64,000 nucleotides of DNA. Origin: Lachnospiraceae bacterium (GTDB lineage: Bacteria; Bacillota_A; Clostridia; Lachnospirales; Lachnospiraceae). The notes under the pieces are model-generated. The model was not told where the DNA came from and searched no databases. It worked only from the letters and a program-made list of their open reading frames with translations. Positions 35,111 to 43,528 of the stretch are shown one piece after another (the first letter of the stretch is position 1; every line of letters begins with the position of its first letter). Where the stretch lies: positions 1 to 64,000 of the forward strand of contig QXWX01000025.1 of NCBI GenBank assembly GCA_009911175.1. The letters run 5' to 3'. Position numbers and translations under genes: made by a program.

Positions 35111-35216
35111 GGGGTTGTCGGAAAATACAGATTTCTCAAAAGATATTGTTATGCGGTATGATAAATCACAGCAGTATCTTGCGGTTATACGGCTGTTTTC
35201 CGACAGCCCCTTTTTT
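35111..35216. repeat. 100-bp repeat with 15-bp terminal inverted repeats
   Basis: The ends GGGGTTGTCGGAAAA (35111-35125) and TTTTCCGACAGCCCC (35196-35210) are inverted copies differing at one position, which pairs as G-U. T6 follows at 35211-35216. It separates khpA from rimM and could act as an attenuator or terminator. Its left end is very similar to 8621-8647. Confidence 0.6.
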
Positions 35217-35234
35217 ATAAAACAGGAGTGTGGC

Positions 35235-35741
35235 ATGGAGCAGTTTTTTCAAGTGGGGGTTATTACCTCCACACACGGGATCCGCGGTGAGGTCAAGGTA
35301 TTTCCGACCACCAGTGATCCGCAGCGTTTTCGGAAGCTGAAAGAAGTGATACTGGCTTCGGAAAAGGAACAGGTTTCTCTGGAGATTCAGAGCGTCCGGT
35401 TTTCCAAGCAGTTTGTCATCGTAAGGTTCCGGGGGATTGATGATATCAACGAGGTGGAAAAATATAAAGGGCGGCAGCTTCTTGTAGCCCGGAAGGATGC
35501 CGCAAAGCTGGAGAAGGACGAGTACTATATTGCCGACCTGCTGGGCATGGATGTGGTGACAGACGACGGGGAGAAGGGAATCCTCAAAGACGTGATTGAG
35601 ACCGGGGCCAATGAAGTCTATGCAGTGCAGTTTGAAACATCAGGGGAAGTACTCATTCCCGCGATCCGGGACTGTATCCTGGACGTCGATGTGGAAGCGG
35701 GAAGCATGCGGGTACATTTATTGGAAGGGCTGAAAGAATGA
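35235..35741 (+). CDS. rimM: 16S rRNA processing protein RimM
   Basis: This 168-aa protein assists 30S head assembly and 16S maturation. The ATG at 35235 follows CAGGAGTG; upstream in-frame codons lie within the repeat and are not RimM-like. The N-terminal barrel begins FFQVGVITSTHGIRGEVKVFPTT. The PRC-barrel domain includes YYIADLLGMDV and VLIPAIRDCILDVDVEAGSMRVHLLEGL. It overlaps trmD by 4 bp (ATGA). Confidence 0.96.
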   Translation: MEQFFQVGVITSTHGIRGEVKVFPTTSDPQRFRKLKEVILASEKEQVSLEIQSVRFSKQFVIVRFRGIDDINEVEKYKGRQLLVARKDAAKLEKDEYYIADLLGMDVVTDDGEKGILKDVIETGANEVYAVQFETSGEVLIPAIRDCILDVDVEAGSMRVHLLEGLKE

Positions 35742-36490
35742 ATTTTTATATACTGACATTATTTCCCGACATGGTATCACAGGGACTGAATACCAGCATC
35801 ATCGGACGGGCTGCCGGGCGGGGGCTGTTATCCATCCGGACCGTCAATATCCGGGACTATGCGTTTAATAAGCATCAGAGCGTGGATGATTACCCCTACG
35901 GAGGCGGAGCCGGAATGCTGATGCAGGCGGAGCCGGTATACCTGGCATACGAGGCGGCGGCGGCGGAGATCCGGACGCGGCGGCAGGGGTGCGGGGAGCA
36001 GGAGAGGAAGCCCAGAGTGGTGTACCTTTCTCCCCAGGGAGCGGTATTCAATCAGTGCATGGCAGAGGAACTGGCAAAGGAAGAGGACCTGATCTTTCTC
36101 TGTGGACACTATGAGGGGATCGACGAGCGGGTGCTGGAAGAGATCGTGACCGATCAGGTGTCCATTGGGGATTATGTGCTGACCGGCGGCGAGCTCCCGG
36201 CCATGGTCATGGTGGATACGATCTCACGTCTGGTGCCGGGAGTGCTCCACAACGATGTGTCTGCGGAATCGGAATCGTTCCAGGACAATCTGCTGGAGCA
36301 TCCTCAGTATTCCCGGCCGGAGGTGTGGCATGGAAAACGGGTGCCGGAGGTGCTTTTATCCGGACATCACGCCAATATCCTGAAATGGAAGCGGGAGCAG
36401 TCCATCCTCCGTACGAAGGAGCGGCGGCCCGACCTGCTGGAACGCTGTGCTTTGACGGAACAGGAAAAAGTCTGGATTGGAAAAATGTGA
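35738..36490 (+). CDS. trmD: tRNA (guanine-37-N1) methyltransferase
   Basis: This 250-aa SPOUT-class enzyme methylates G37 of tRNAs and so prevents +1 frameshifting. Family features are LTLFPDMV, DDYPYGGGAGMLMQ near residue 48, FLCGHYEGIDERV near 118, DQVSIGDYVLTGGELPA near 138 and SQD-like DNLLEHPQYSRP near 190. It starts inside the rimM stop (ATGA). Confidence 0.97.
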   Translation: MNFYILTLFPDMVSQGLNTSIIGRAAGRGLLSIRTVNIRDYAFNKHQSVDDYPYGGGAGMLMQAEPVYLAYEAAAAEIRTRRQGCGEQERKPRVVYLSPQGAVFNQCMAEELAKEEDLIFLCGHYEGIDERVLEEIVTDQVSIGDYVLTGGELPAMVMVDTISRLVPGVLHNDVSAESESFQDNLLEHPQYSRPEVWHGKRVPEVLLSGHHANILKWKREQSILRTKERRPDLLERCALTEQEKVWIGKM

Positions 36491-36640
36491 CGGAAATGCT
36501 TGCAAGTTGCGAAAAAATGTGATAACATACAATAGTTGTGAAAAGAAGAGCGATGGTCCTCTGGCACAGGGAGACAGAAATCAAAAGAGAATTTTCCCAA
36601 AAGGAGTGTTAAGAACGTCAAATAAACAGGAGGTCACACA

Positions 36641-36988
36641 ATGAACGATATTATCAAAAATATTGAAGCTGAGCAGTTAAAAGAGAATGCTCCCGAGTTT
36701 CACGTCGGCGATACGGTAAAGGTATACGCAAAGATCAAGGAAGGAAACCGCGAAAGGATCCAGGTGTTCGAAGGAACCGTGCTCAAAAGACAGGGCGGCG
36801 GTGTCAGAGAGACATTTACAGTGAGAAAGAATTCCAACGGTGTCGGCGTAGAGAAGACTTGGCCGCTTCATTCTCCTCATGTTGAGAAGGTGGAAGTGAT
36901 CCGCAGAGGTAAGGTAAGGAGAGCAAAGCTGAACTACCTGCGCGGCCGTGTCGGCAAGAGAGCAAAGGTAAAAGAGTTAGTAAAATAG
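36641..36988 (+). CDS. rplS: 50S ribosomal protein L19
   Basis: This 115-aa protein shows [30 protein letters not shown] and ends [20 protein letters not shown], typical of L19. GGAGGTCACAC precedes the ATG. A 150-bp gap separates it from trmD. It probably has its own leader or promoter there (TACAAT at 36528-36533), though no good -35 is visible. Confidence 0.97.
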   Translation: MNDIIKNIEAEQLKENAPEFHVGDTVKVYAKIKEGNRERIQVFEGTVLKRQGGGVRETFTVRKNSNGVGVEKTWPLHSPHVEKVEVIRRGKVRRAKLNYLRGRVGKRAKVKELVK

Positions 36989-37000
36989 TAAGGAAGAGTG

Positions 37001-37036
37001 AGGGACAATTACAGAGCTTGTAGTTTGTCCCTTTTC
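37001..37036 (+). terminator. rplS terminator
   Basis: AGGGACAA (37001-37008) pairs with TTGTCCCT (37025-37032), followed by a short T-run. Confidence 0.7.
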
Positions 37037-37092
37037 TATATATATGCAAGCCGGCTTTTCGGGACGGAAAAAAGGACGGAGGGCAGGATTGA

Positions 37093-37731
37093 ATGAAGAA
37101 AAGAGAGATCCGGAAAAAAAGAAGGAGACAAAGGACAAAGCAGCAGGCACAGCGCAAGCCGAAGCTGCATTTCCCGAATGAAGGGATACACATCGATAAA
37201 GAACGCGTTAAAAAATCGTTTCTTCTCCTGCTGGAGATCGGAGCTGCCTGCCTTCTGGCGTATTCGCTGGTGCTGTTCTACGGGCAGCGGGTCAGCAACG
37301 CGGGAGATTCCATGAGCCCCATCCTGAAAAACGGGGACGTGGTGCTGGTGGACCGCCTCATCTACAATGCGGTCAAGCCGAAGCGGGGGGATATCATCGT
37401 ATTCAAGCCGGCCGGAAATGAAAACGCGCACTATCTGATCAAGCGGGTGGCTGCCCTTCCCGGGGAGACGATCCAGATCAAAAACGGCAGCATTTACATT
37501 GACGGGGAGGAGCATACGGAAGGAATCTATGTTTCTGATCTGTCCTCCGCCGGACTTGCCGCGGAGCCTGTCGAGCTGGGGAGTAACGAGTACTTCGTGA
37601 TAGGGGATAATCACGAGGGAAGCGACGACAGCCGGACGGCAGATGTGGGAAATGTAAAGCGCGGCGACATTTTCGGAAAGGTGTGGTTCGTGATCAGCCC
37701 GGGAGACAATTTCGGAAGGATCAGGGATTGA
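37093..37731 (+). CDS. lepB: signal peptidase I (first of two)
   Basis: This 212-aa type I signal peptidase has a very basic N-terminus (KKREIRKKRRRQRTKQQAQRKPK), one TM helix (about 40-58) and then the outside protease domain. The catalytic Ser is in GDSMSPIL (about residue 73), the general-base Lys is in YLIKRVAALPGE (about 118), and the box GDNHEGSDDSR lies near 179. It cleaves signal peptides of exported proteins. A second, more ordinary paralogue lies 1 kb downstream with rbgA between them. Confidence 0.93.
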   Translation: MKKREIRKKRRRQRTKQQAQRKPKLHFPNEGIHIDKERVKKSFLLLLEIGAACLLAYSLVLFYGQRVSNAGDSMSPILKNGDVVLVDRLIYNAVKPKRGDIIVFKPAGNENAHYLIKRVAALPGETIQIKNGSIYIDGEEHTEGIYVSDLSSAGLAAEPVELGSNEYFVIGDNHEGSDDSRTADVGNVKRGDIFGKVWFVISPGDNFGRIRD

Positions 37732-37768
37732 AGCGGTTACAGGCGGCACAGATTTAGGAGGAAAGAAC

Positions 37769-38620
37769 ATGCATTTTCAGTGGTATCCGGGTCATATGAC
37801 AAAAGCGAAACGGATGATGCAGGAAAATATCAAGCTGATCGATCTTATCATCGAACTGGTGGATGCCAGGATTCCCTTAAGCAGCCGGAATCCGGACATT
37901 GATGAGCTGGGAAAGAATAAGGCAAGACTGATCCTGCTGAATAAAGCGGATCTGGCGGAAGAGAAATGGAACACGGCCTGGATCGAATATTTTCAGAAAA
38001 AAGGATTTTCTGCGGTAAAGGTCAATTCGAAAAAGGGCGGCGGAATGAAGTCCATCCAGGAGGTGATCCAGGAGGCCTGCCGGGAAAAGACGGAGCGAGA
38101 CAGAAAGCGCGGTATCCTGAACCGGCCGGTGCGTGCCATGGTGGTCGGTATCCCCAATGTGGGCAAGTCCACATTCATCAATGCTCTGGCCGGAAAAGCC
38201 TGCGCAAAGACCGGGAATAAGCCGGGGGTGACCAAAGGAAAGCAGTGGATCCGGCTGAATAAGAACGTGGAGCTGTTAGATACGCCGGGGATTCTGTGGC
38301 CCAGGTTTGAGGATCAGACCGTGGGGCTGCGTCTGGCATTTATCGGTTCCATCAAGGATGAGATCCTGCAGTCGGAGGAGCTTTCGGCGGAACTGATGCA
38401 GTTTTTGGTGAAAAGCTATCCGGGTATCCTGGCAGAAAAGTATGGGATCAAGGAATCCGAAGATGGATTTGAAGATCTGCGGGGCGTGGCAGAAAGCCGG
38501 CACTGCCTTTTGAAGGGGAATGAATTGGATCTGGAGAAGGCGTCAAAGCTATTGCTGGATGATTTCCGGAACGGCAGGCTTGGAAGGATCACGCTGGAAT
38601 ATCCGGAAGAATTTGCCTGA
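37769..38620 (+). CDS. rbgA: ribosome biogenesis GTPase RbgA (YlqF)
   Basis: This 283-aa circularly permuted GTPase is needed for late 50S assembly in Firmicutes. The motif order is permuted: G4 LLNKADLAEE (about residue 50) comes before G1 GIPNVGKSTFINALAG (about 126) and G3 LLDTPGILWPRF (about 170). The N-terminus FQWYPGHMTKAKRMM is diagnostic. AGGAGG precedes the ATG. It is flanked by the two signal peptidase genes. Confidence 0.96.
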   Translation: MHFQWYPGHMTKAKRMMQENIKLIDLIIELVDARIPLSSRNPDIDELGKNKARLILLNKADLAEEKWNTAWIEYFQKKGFSAVKVNSKKGGGMKSIQEVIQEACREKTERDRKRGILNRPVRAMVVGIPNVGKSTFINALAGKACAKTGNKPGVTKGKQWIRLNKNVELLDTPGILWPRFEDQTVGLRLAFIGSIKDEILQSEELSAELMQFLVKSYPGILAEKYGIKESEDGFEDLRGVAESRHCLLKGNELDLEKASKLLLDDFRNGRLGRITLEYPEEFA

Positions 38621-38721
38621 ACCGCGGGATGCGGATCAGCAGGTCGGGAACGGATATGTAAAAGCCTGTCGGGGGAAAGAATACGAAAGTGAAAAGGAAT
38701 CGGAAAGAGGAGATTCAGGAT

Positions 38722-39276
38722 ATGAAAGAGGAAAGTAATGAGAAAAGTATATTGCGGGAGCTGGGGAGCTGGCTGCTGTACCTGCTGTTCGTATTGGTGT
38801 TTTCCTATGTGATCATCACCTATGTGGGGCAGCGCACCCGTGTGGACGGACAGTCTATGGAGACGACACTGTACAATAACGACAATCTGCTGGTAGATAA
38901 GCTTTCTTATCGGTTCCGGGATCCGAAACGGTTTGAGATCGTCGTATTTCCATACCAGTACAGGGAAAATACCTATTATATCAAGCGGATCATCGGACTG
39001 CCGGGAGAGACCGTGCAGGTGATTGACGGTTATGTGTATATCGACGGGGAGCAGCTTGACGAGCATTATGGAAATGAACTGATGGAGAACCCGGGGATTG
39101 CCGCGGAGCCGCTGATGCTGGAAGAGGATCAATATTTTGTCCTTGGAGACAACCGGAACCACAGCTCCGACAGCAGGGATCCCAGCGTGGGAGTGATTCG
39201 GCGGGAGAATCTGCTGGGCAGGGCCTGGATTCGAATCTGGCCTTTTGAGCGGTTTGGAGCGATCAAGCATGAATAA
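38722..39276 (+). CDS. lepB: signal peptidase I (second)
   Basis: This 184-aa signal peptidase I starts at the ATG at 38722, behind GAGGAG at 38707-38712. It has one TM helix (about 17-35), the catalytic Ser in DGQSMETTL (about 48), the Lys in YYIKRIIGLPGE (about 90) and GDNRNHSSDSRDPSVG near 145. It overlaps rnhB by 8 bp. Having two LepB proteins may reflect different substrates. Confidence 0.94.
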   Translation: MKEESNEKSILRELGSWLLYLLFVLVFSYVIITYVGQRTRVDGQSMETTLYNNDNLLVDKLSYRFRDPKRFEIVVFPYQYRENTYYIKRIIGLPGETVQVIDGYVYIDGEQLDEHYGNELMENPGIAAEPLMLEEDQYFVLGDNRNHSSDSRDPSVGVIRRENLLGRAWIRIWPFERFGAIKHE

Positions 39277-40027
39277 GAAGATCGCAGAGATCAGAAAAGA
39301 ACTGGAACAGGCACAAAAAGAGGAACGAAGCAGGCTTCTGGAGCAATATGCCTCCGACACAAGGGCCGGGGTAAAAAGCCTTCTGGAAAAATACCGTAAG
39401 CAGGAGGAAAAGCTCTCTGCGGAGCGGAAACGGATGGAGGCAATGCGGGAATTTGAACGGCAGTATGCACATTGTACATATATCTGCGGGATTGATGAGG
39501 CTGGGAGAGGCCCGCTGGCAGGCCCGGTGGCGGCCGCGGCGGTGATTCTTCCAAAGGACTGCGAGATCCTGTATCTGAACGATTCCAAGAAGCTGTCCCC
39601 AAAACGCCGGGAAGCATTATATGATGAGATCCTGGAAAAGGCCGTTGCCGCAGGCATCGGGCTGGTCGAGGCGTCCCGGATCGATGAGATCAATATCCTG
39701 CAGGCGACGTATGAAGCTATGCGTCTGGCGGTCGGGAAGCTGGGGATCGTGCCGGAGGTATTGCTGAATGACGCGGTGACGATCCCGGAGCTTGACCTGG
39801 AGCAGGTGCCTATCATCAAGGGAGATGCCAGGAGTGTCTCCATCGCCGCGGCCAGCATCCTGGCAAAGGTGACCAGGGACCGGCTGATGACAGAGTACGA
39901 CAACATGTATCCTCAGTATGGGTTTGCGGTACATAAGGGATACGGTACGGCTGCCCATATAGAAGCATTGAAAACATACGGCCCGTGCCCGGTCCACCGG
40001 AACACATTTATCAAAGGGATCGTATGA
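39269..40027 (+). CDS. rnhB: ribonuclease HII
   Basis: This 252-aa enzyme removes ribonucleotides from DNA and RNA-DNA hybrids. The N-terminal ~65 residues are a charged coiled coil (EIRKELEQAQKEERSRLLEQ) that precedes the catalytic domain in clostridial members. The core starts CGIDEAGRGPLAGPVAAAAV with the DEAG acidic residues, then LNDSKKLSPKRRE, LLNDAVTIPEL and IAAASILAKVTRDR. Its ATG lies inside the end of lepB. Confidence 0.96.
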   Translation: MNKKIAEIRKELEQAQKEERSRLLEQYASDTRAGVKSLLEKYRKQEEKLSAERKRMEAMREFERQYAHCTYICGIDEAGRGPLAGPVAAAAVILPKDCEILYLNDSKKLSPKRREALYDEILEKAVAAGIGLVEASRIDEINILQATYEAMRLAVGKLGIVPEVLLNDAVTIPELDLEQVPIIKGDARSVSIAAASILAKVTRDRLMTEYDNMYPQYGFAVHKGYGTAAHIEALKTYGPCPVHRNTFIKGIV

Positions 40028-40116
40028 AAAGCATGTTATCAGAACGCGCGCTTTATCAGAACGCGTTTGTATCGGGAACGGCATGGACGCAGGAATGATT
40101 TTCAGACAGGGGGATT

Positions 40117-40473
40117 ATGGCACAAAACAAGCGAAAAACGGGAGCGGCCTATGAACAGGCGGCGGGATACTATCTGGAGCAGCAGGGGTATGTGATCCTC
40201 CAGTACAACTACAGGTGCCGTGTCGGGGAGATCGACCTGATCGCGCAGGATGGGGACTGCCTAGTGTTCTGCGAGGTCAAGTACCGCAGAAGCGGGAGCT
40301 GGGGGAATCCTCTGGAAGCTGTGGATGCAAGGAAGCAGTACCGGATCTCCCGGTGCGCCCGGTATTATATGATGGAAAAACGGCTGGGAGACATTCCCTG
40401 CAGGTATGATGTGATCGGAATCGAAGGTTCCCGGATCACGCTGATCAAAAATGCCTTTGAGGGCGGTTCATAA
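40117..40473 (+). CDS. yraN: YraN family (UPF0102) putative endonuclease
   Basis: This 118-aa protein has an archaeal Holliday-junction-resolvase-like nuclease fold: GAAYEQAAGYYLEQQGYVIL, then VGEIDLIAQDGDCLVFCEVKYRRS with the E...D...ExK catalytic pattern (about residues 38-60). The biological role is not settled. It usually follows rnhB, as here. Confidence 0.94.
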   Translation: MAQNKRKTGAAYEQAAGYYLEQQGYVILQYNYRCRVGEIDLIAQDGDCLVFCEVKYRRSGSWGNPLEAVDARKQYRISRCARYYMMEKRLGDIPCRYDVIGIEGSRITLIKNAFEGGS

Positions 40474-40488
40474 AAGAAAGGAAACCGG

Positions 40489-41409
40489 ATGAGTTTAGGT
40501 ATAAGATATCAGAATCAGAATAAAATATTCAGAGAAGTAGAGAAGGAAACTCCATTTTTGGAATATCCGCTGCTGGCGGATACAGGTGTCGTGAGGCATG
40601 GGTTCTCCACCCGCCTTGGGGGAGTCAGCGAAGGCTGCTTTTCCTCCCTGAATCTGGGCTTCCACCGGGGGGACCGGGAAGAAGCGGTGCAGGAAAATTT
40701 CCGGCGGATCGCGGCTTCCATGGGGGTGCGTTGTGAGGATATGGTCCTGTCCCGGCAGACCCACACCACCAATGTATGGGTGGTGACAGAGGAGGACCGG
40801 GGGATGGGGATGACCTGTTCCATGGAATACAGCAAACGGGCATCCGAAAATCCTGGCCGCAGTGCTTCCGGGGGCTTTCAGCTGGAGGCAAACGGGAAGC
40901 TGGAAGGGGTGGACGGCCTGGTGACGAATATTCCGGGAATCTGTCTGGTCACATTTTACGCCGACTGTGTGCCGCTGTTTTTTGTAGATCCGGTCAAAAA
41001 GGTGATCGGGCTGAGCCACTCCGGATGGCGGGGCACCGTGGGAAAGATCGGCAGAGTGACGGTAGAGCTGATGCAGCAGCAGTACGGCTGTGAACCTTGC
41101 GATATCCTGGCTGCTGTGGGCCCTTCTGTCTGCAGGGACTGTTATGAGGTCAGCGGGGATGTGATCGAGCGGTTTCGGGAAAGCTTTGCGGAAAAGTATT
41201 GGAAAGACCTGTTCTATCAGAAGGAAAACGGAAAATACCAGCTGGATCTGTGGAAGGCGAATGAGATCATCTTTGCGGAGGCCGGGATCCTTCCGGAGCA
41301 TACGGCAGTGACGAATGTATGTACGCACTGCAACAGCGAGATATTATATTCCCACCGGACGGCCGGAAATGAGCGGGGGAGCCTGGCAGCATTTTTGGCA
41401 TTGTACTGA
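40489..41409 (+). CDS. pgeF: polyphenol oxidase family purine nucleoside phosphorylase (YfiH/PgeF)
   Basis: This 306-aa protein is of the laccase-domain/YlmD family. Members are zinc enzymes acting on purine nucleosides, and the E. coli homologue also edits peptidoglycan precursors. Conserved parts are HGFSTRLGGVS, SLNLGFHRGD, RQTHTTNV (metal His), FYADCVPLFFVDP (Cys) and GLSHSGWRGTVGKI (His), with AVGPSVCRDCYEV near residue 205. Starts MSLGIRYQNQNK, with GAAAGGAAACCGG before the ATG. Confidence 0.93.
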   Translation: MSLGIRYQNQNKIFREVEKETPFLEYPLLADTGVVRHGFSTRLGGVSEGCFSSLNLGFHRGDREEAVQENFRRIAASMGVRCEDMVLSRQTHTTNVWVVTEEDRGMGMTCSMEYSKRASENPGRSASGGFQLEANGKLEGVDGLVTNIPGICLVTFYADCVPLFFVDPVKKVIGLSHSGWRGTVGKIGRVTVELMQQQYGCEPCDILAAVGPSVCRDCYEVSGDVIERFRESFAEKYWKDLFYQKENGKYQLDLWKANEIIFAEAGILPEHTAVTNVCTHCNSEILYSHRTAGNERGSLAAFLALY

Positions 41410-41510
41410 GCGACAGATATGTCATTCAGTATCATATGACGCGAACAGCCGCAAGAGGAATTATGCCGCTTTGCGGCTGCGGATGGTACCTGGCAGAAGG
41501 GAGGCGGACT

Positions 41511-42434
41511 ATGGATTCTACAGTTGTGGACTCTACGGTGGAGATCCTGCAGGAATCAGCCGAACAATCGGCAGAAAAGGTACAGACACAGATGAATGAT
41601 TTCGTTGTTTTTATCCAGGAACACATTCCTAATTTTATCGAATTTGGAATCCGGCTGCTGATTGCAGTCCTGATCTTTTCCGTGGGACGGCTTTTGATCA
41701 AATGGATCCGCAAACGGATCCGGAATTCTCTGAATCGGTCAAGCGCGGATGCGGGATTGACCCAGTTTACGGATTCTTTTTTGAAAATATCCCTTTATAT
41801 CGTTCTGATTTTGATTGTCGCGGCCAATCTGGGGATTGAGATCTCATCGATCTCTATGCTGTTTGCGTCGGCAGGCGTGGGAATCTCCCTGTCGCTGCAG
41901 CAGACGCTGTCCAACTTTGCGGGCGGCGTGCTGATTTTGCTGCTCAAGCCCTTTGTGGTGGGAGACTATATCATCGAAGACACCAACAAGGATGAGGGAA
42001 CAGTCAAGGAAATCCAGACCTTTTATACAAAGCTGACCACGGTGGACAATAAAACCATTGTGATCCCCAATGGGATCCTGGCAAACAACAGCCTGACCAA
42101 TGTGACGGCAAAGGCTGAGCGGCAGCTGGATCTGCGGATCGGAATCTCCTACGATTCCGACCTGAAAAAGGCAAAGCAGCTGCTGGAACAGATGCTCAAG
42201 GAAATTCCCAGCATTATGCAGGATGAGAACCTTTACGTATTCGTGGATTCCCTTGGCGAGAGCTCGGTGGTGCTTGGCATCCGGGGATGGGTGAAAACAG
42301 ACGAGTACTGGACCACACGGTGGGATCTGCTGGAGCGGATCAAGCTGACCTTTGATGAGGAAGGAATCGTGATCCCATACAACCAGCTTACGGTCCATCT
42401 GGATGAAAAGGCTGAATCCGGTTCTCATGCCTGA
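41511..42434 (+). CDS. mscS: small-conductance mechanosensitive channel (MscS family)
   Basis: This is a 307-aa protein. The ATG at 41511 follows GGGAGG. An acidic N-terminus of ~40 residues is followed by three TM segments. The pore helix is ASAGVGISLSLQQTLSNFAGGVLILLLKPFVVGDYI, with the Gly/Ala packing of TM3, followed by the beta domain (TVDNKTIVIPNGILANNSLTNVTA) and a C-terminal alpha/beta domain. It opens under membrane tension to release solutes on osmotic downshock. Confidence 0.93.
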   Translation: MDSTVVDSTVEILQESAEQSAEKVQTQMNDFVVFIQEHIPNFIEFGIRLLIAVLIFSVGRLLIKWIRKRIRNSLNRSSADAGLTQFTDSFLKISLYIVLILIVAANLGIEISSISMLFASAGVGISLSLQQTLSNFAGGVLILLLKPFVVGDYIIEDTNKDEGTVKEIQTFYTKLTTVDNKTIVIPNGILANNSLTNVTAKAERQLDLRIGISYDSDLKKAKQLLEQMLKEIPSIMQDENLYVFVDSLGESSVVLGIRGWVKTDEYWTTRWDLLERIKLTFDEEGIVIPYNQLTVHLDEKAESGSHA

Positions 42435-42473
42435 GCGGAACTGCGGAAGATTCGAGATGCTATGAAAAGTCAT

Positions 42474-42511
42474 TGTTATTGTTCACACCTTGACCGGGCA
42501 CTCACAGTAAC
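42474..42511. repeat. short palindromic repeat, copy with GTTATTGTTCACACC end
   Basis: GTTATTGTTCACACC at the left and CAGTAAC at the right enclose TTGACCGGGCACT. The ends resemble those of the repeats at 52764 and 58506. It lies after mscS, just before the tRNA promoter. Confidence 0.45.
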
Positions 42512-42550
42512 AAGATATTTTGATTTTTTCAGAATTTTTGAAAAAAGTAG

Positions 42551-42579
42551 TTGAAATTTGTATAAAAAGTAGTTATAAT
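42551..42579 (+). promoter_or_regulatory. tRNA-Thr promoter
   Basis: TTGAAA (42551-42556), 17 bases, TATAAT (42574-42579), about 25 bases before the mature tRNA 5' end. Confidence 0.85.
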
Positions 42580-42604
42580 AGTAAAGGTTCGTTTGTTGAG
42601 CCTT

Positions 42605-42677
42605 GCCGAAATAGCTCAGTTGGTAGAGCACTTCACTCGTAATGAAGGGGTCGTCGGTTCGAGTCCGATTTTCGGCT
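42605..42677 (+). tRNA. tRNA-Thr (anticodon CGT)
   Basis: The cloverleaf reads clearly. The acceptor stem is GCCGAAA with TTTCGGC, the D arm is GCTC...GAGC, the anticodon stem is CTTCA/TGAAG around the loop CTCGTAA (anticodon CGT, reading ACG codons), and the T arm has loop TTCGAGT. The discriminator base is T and no CCA is encoded. Confidence 0.95.
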
Positions 42678-42743
42678 TTTTCCGGAGAAGCTTTTTCTGC
42701 GTTTCCGGAAAACTCCTTTGTATTATTTTGAATCAGTATTTTG

Positions 42744-42777
42744 AAAAAGCATTTCCAATATCAGGAAATGCTTTTTT
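42744..42777 (+). terminator. terminator after tRNA-Thr
   Basis: AAAAAGCATTTCC (42744-42756) pairs with GGAAATGCTTTTT (42764-42776), a 13-bp stem whose 3' arm is itself the T-run. Confidence 0.75.
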
Positions 42778-42857
42778 ATTTACAGACATGTAGAAATCAG
42801 CAGGCAGTTGCTTACAGGCTTTGCTTGATGAATCACTGGAAAAATCAAAAAAGTGCT

Positions 42858-42889
42858 TGACAACTATCAAATGTTAGATTATACTAACC
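42858..42889 (+). promoter_or_regulatory. feo promoter with metalloregulator-like operator
   Basis: TTGACA (42858-42863), 17 bases, TATACT (42881-42886). The inverted repeat GTTAGATTATACTAAC (42874-42889) covers the -10. A near copy (13 of 16 bases) lies before feoB at 43438-43453. The TTAG...CTAA form resembles DtxR/IdeR/MntR-type boxes. Confidence 0.7.
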
Positions 42890-42933
42890 AATGTAAGTGA
42901 TAAGATTAATCCATTACAGAAAGAAGATGAGTG

Positions 42934-43149
42934 ATGATGCCTTTATCAATGGTGAAGCAGGGGGTGCCGAACAGGATACACAGGATCGGCGGAAAGGAAG
43001 ATACGAGACGTTTCATTGAGAACCTTGGGTTTGTAGCCGGAGCGGAGGTGACAGTCGTATCGGTAACAGACGGCAATATGATCGTGAATGTGAAGGATTC
43101 CCGCGTGGCGATCGGCAGAGATATGGCAAACAAGATCATGGTTGTATGA
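42934..43149 (+). CDS. feoA: FeoA-domain protein (first)
   Basis: This 71-aa SH3-like FeoA protein supports ferrous iron uptake by FeoB. It has the family pattern HRIGGKEDTRRFIENLGFVAGAEVTVVS and ends VAIGRDMANKIMV. Start choice among the GTG-ATG-ATG run at 42931-42939 is uncertain, as only a weak AGAAAGAAG ribosome site is seen. It follows the candidate iron-regulated promoter. Confidence 0.88.
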   Translation: MMPLSMVKQGVPNRIHRIGGKEDTRRFIENLGFVAGAEVTVVSVTDGNMIVNVKDSRVAIGRDMANKIMVV

Positions 43150-43199
43150 AAGCCGTGTAAAGGATTGTATGAAAAAAGAGATCAGGAGGAGAAGAGGTC

Positions 43200-43418
43200 A
43201 TGACATTGAGAGAAGTTCCATGCGGCCAGACTGTAAAAGTCGCGAAGCTGACCGGAGAAGGGCCGGTCAAGAGACGGATCATGGACATGGGGATTACAAA
43301 GGGAGTTCAGGTTTTTGTAAGAAAGGTTGCCCCCTTGGGAGATCCGGTGGAGATTACAGTAAGGGGATATGAATTATCTGTCCGCAAGGCGGACGCAGAG
43401 ATGATCGTTGTGGAGTAG
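43200..43418 (+). CDS. feoA: FeoA-domain protein (second)
   Basis: This is a 72-aa FeoA protein beginning MTLREVPCGQTVKVAKLTGEGPVKRRIMDMGITKGVQVFVRKVAPLGDP. AGGAGGAGAAG precedes the ATG. The GDPVEITVRGYELSVRKADAEMI end is the canonical FeoA C-terminus and is closer to the family norm than the first copy. Two FeoA proteins before FeoB are common in clostridia. Confidence 0.92.
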   Translation: MTLREVPCGQTVKVAKLTGEGPVKRRIMDMGITKGVQVFVRKVAPLGDPVEITVRGYELSVRKADAEMIVVE

Positions 43419-43437
43419 TCTTATTTTTTGAACAGTG

Positions 43438-43453
43438 GTTAGTTAATACTAAT
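43438..43453 (+). promoter_or_regulatory. second copy of the feo operator-like repeat
   Basis: GTTAGTTAATACTAAT has TTAGT/ACTAA arms around TAAT. It matches the site at 42874-42889 in 13 of 16 positions and lies 76 bp before feoB. Confidence 0.6.
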
Positions 43454-43528
43454 TTTCAATAGATAAAACTGTACAAAGATAGCTGTCGCTAAATCATTTA
43501 TTAGAGAATCAGTAGGAGGAAGGAAACA

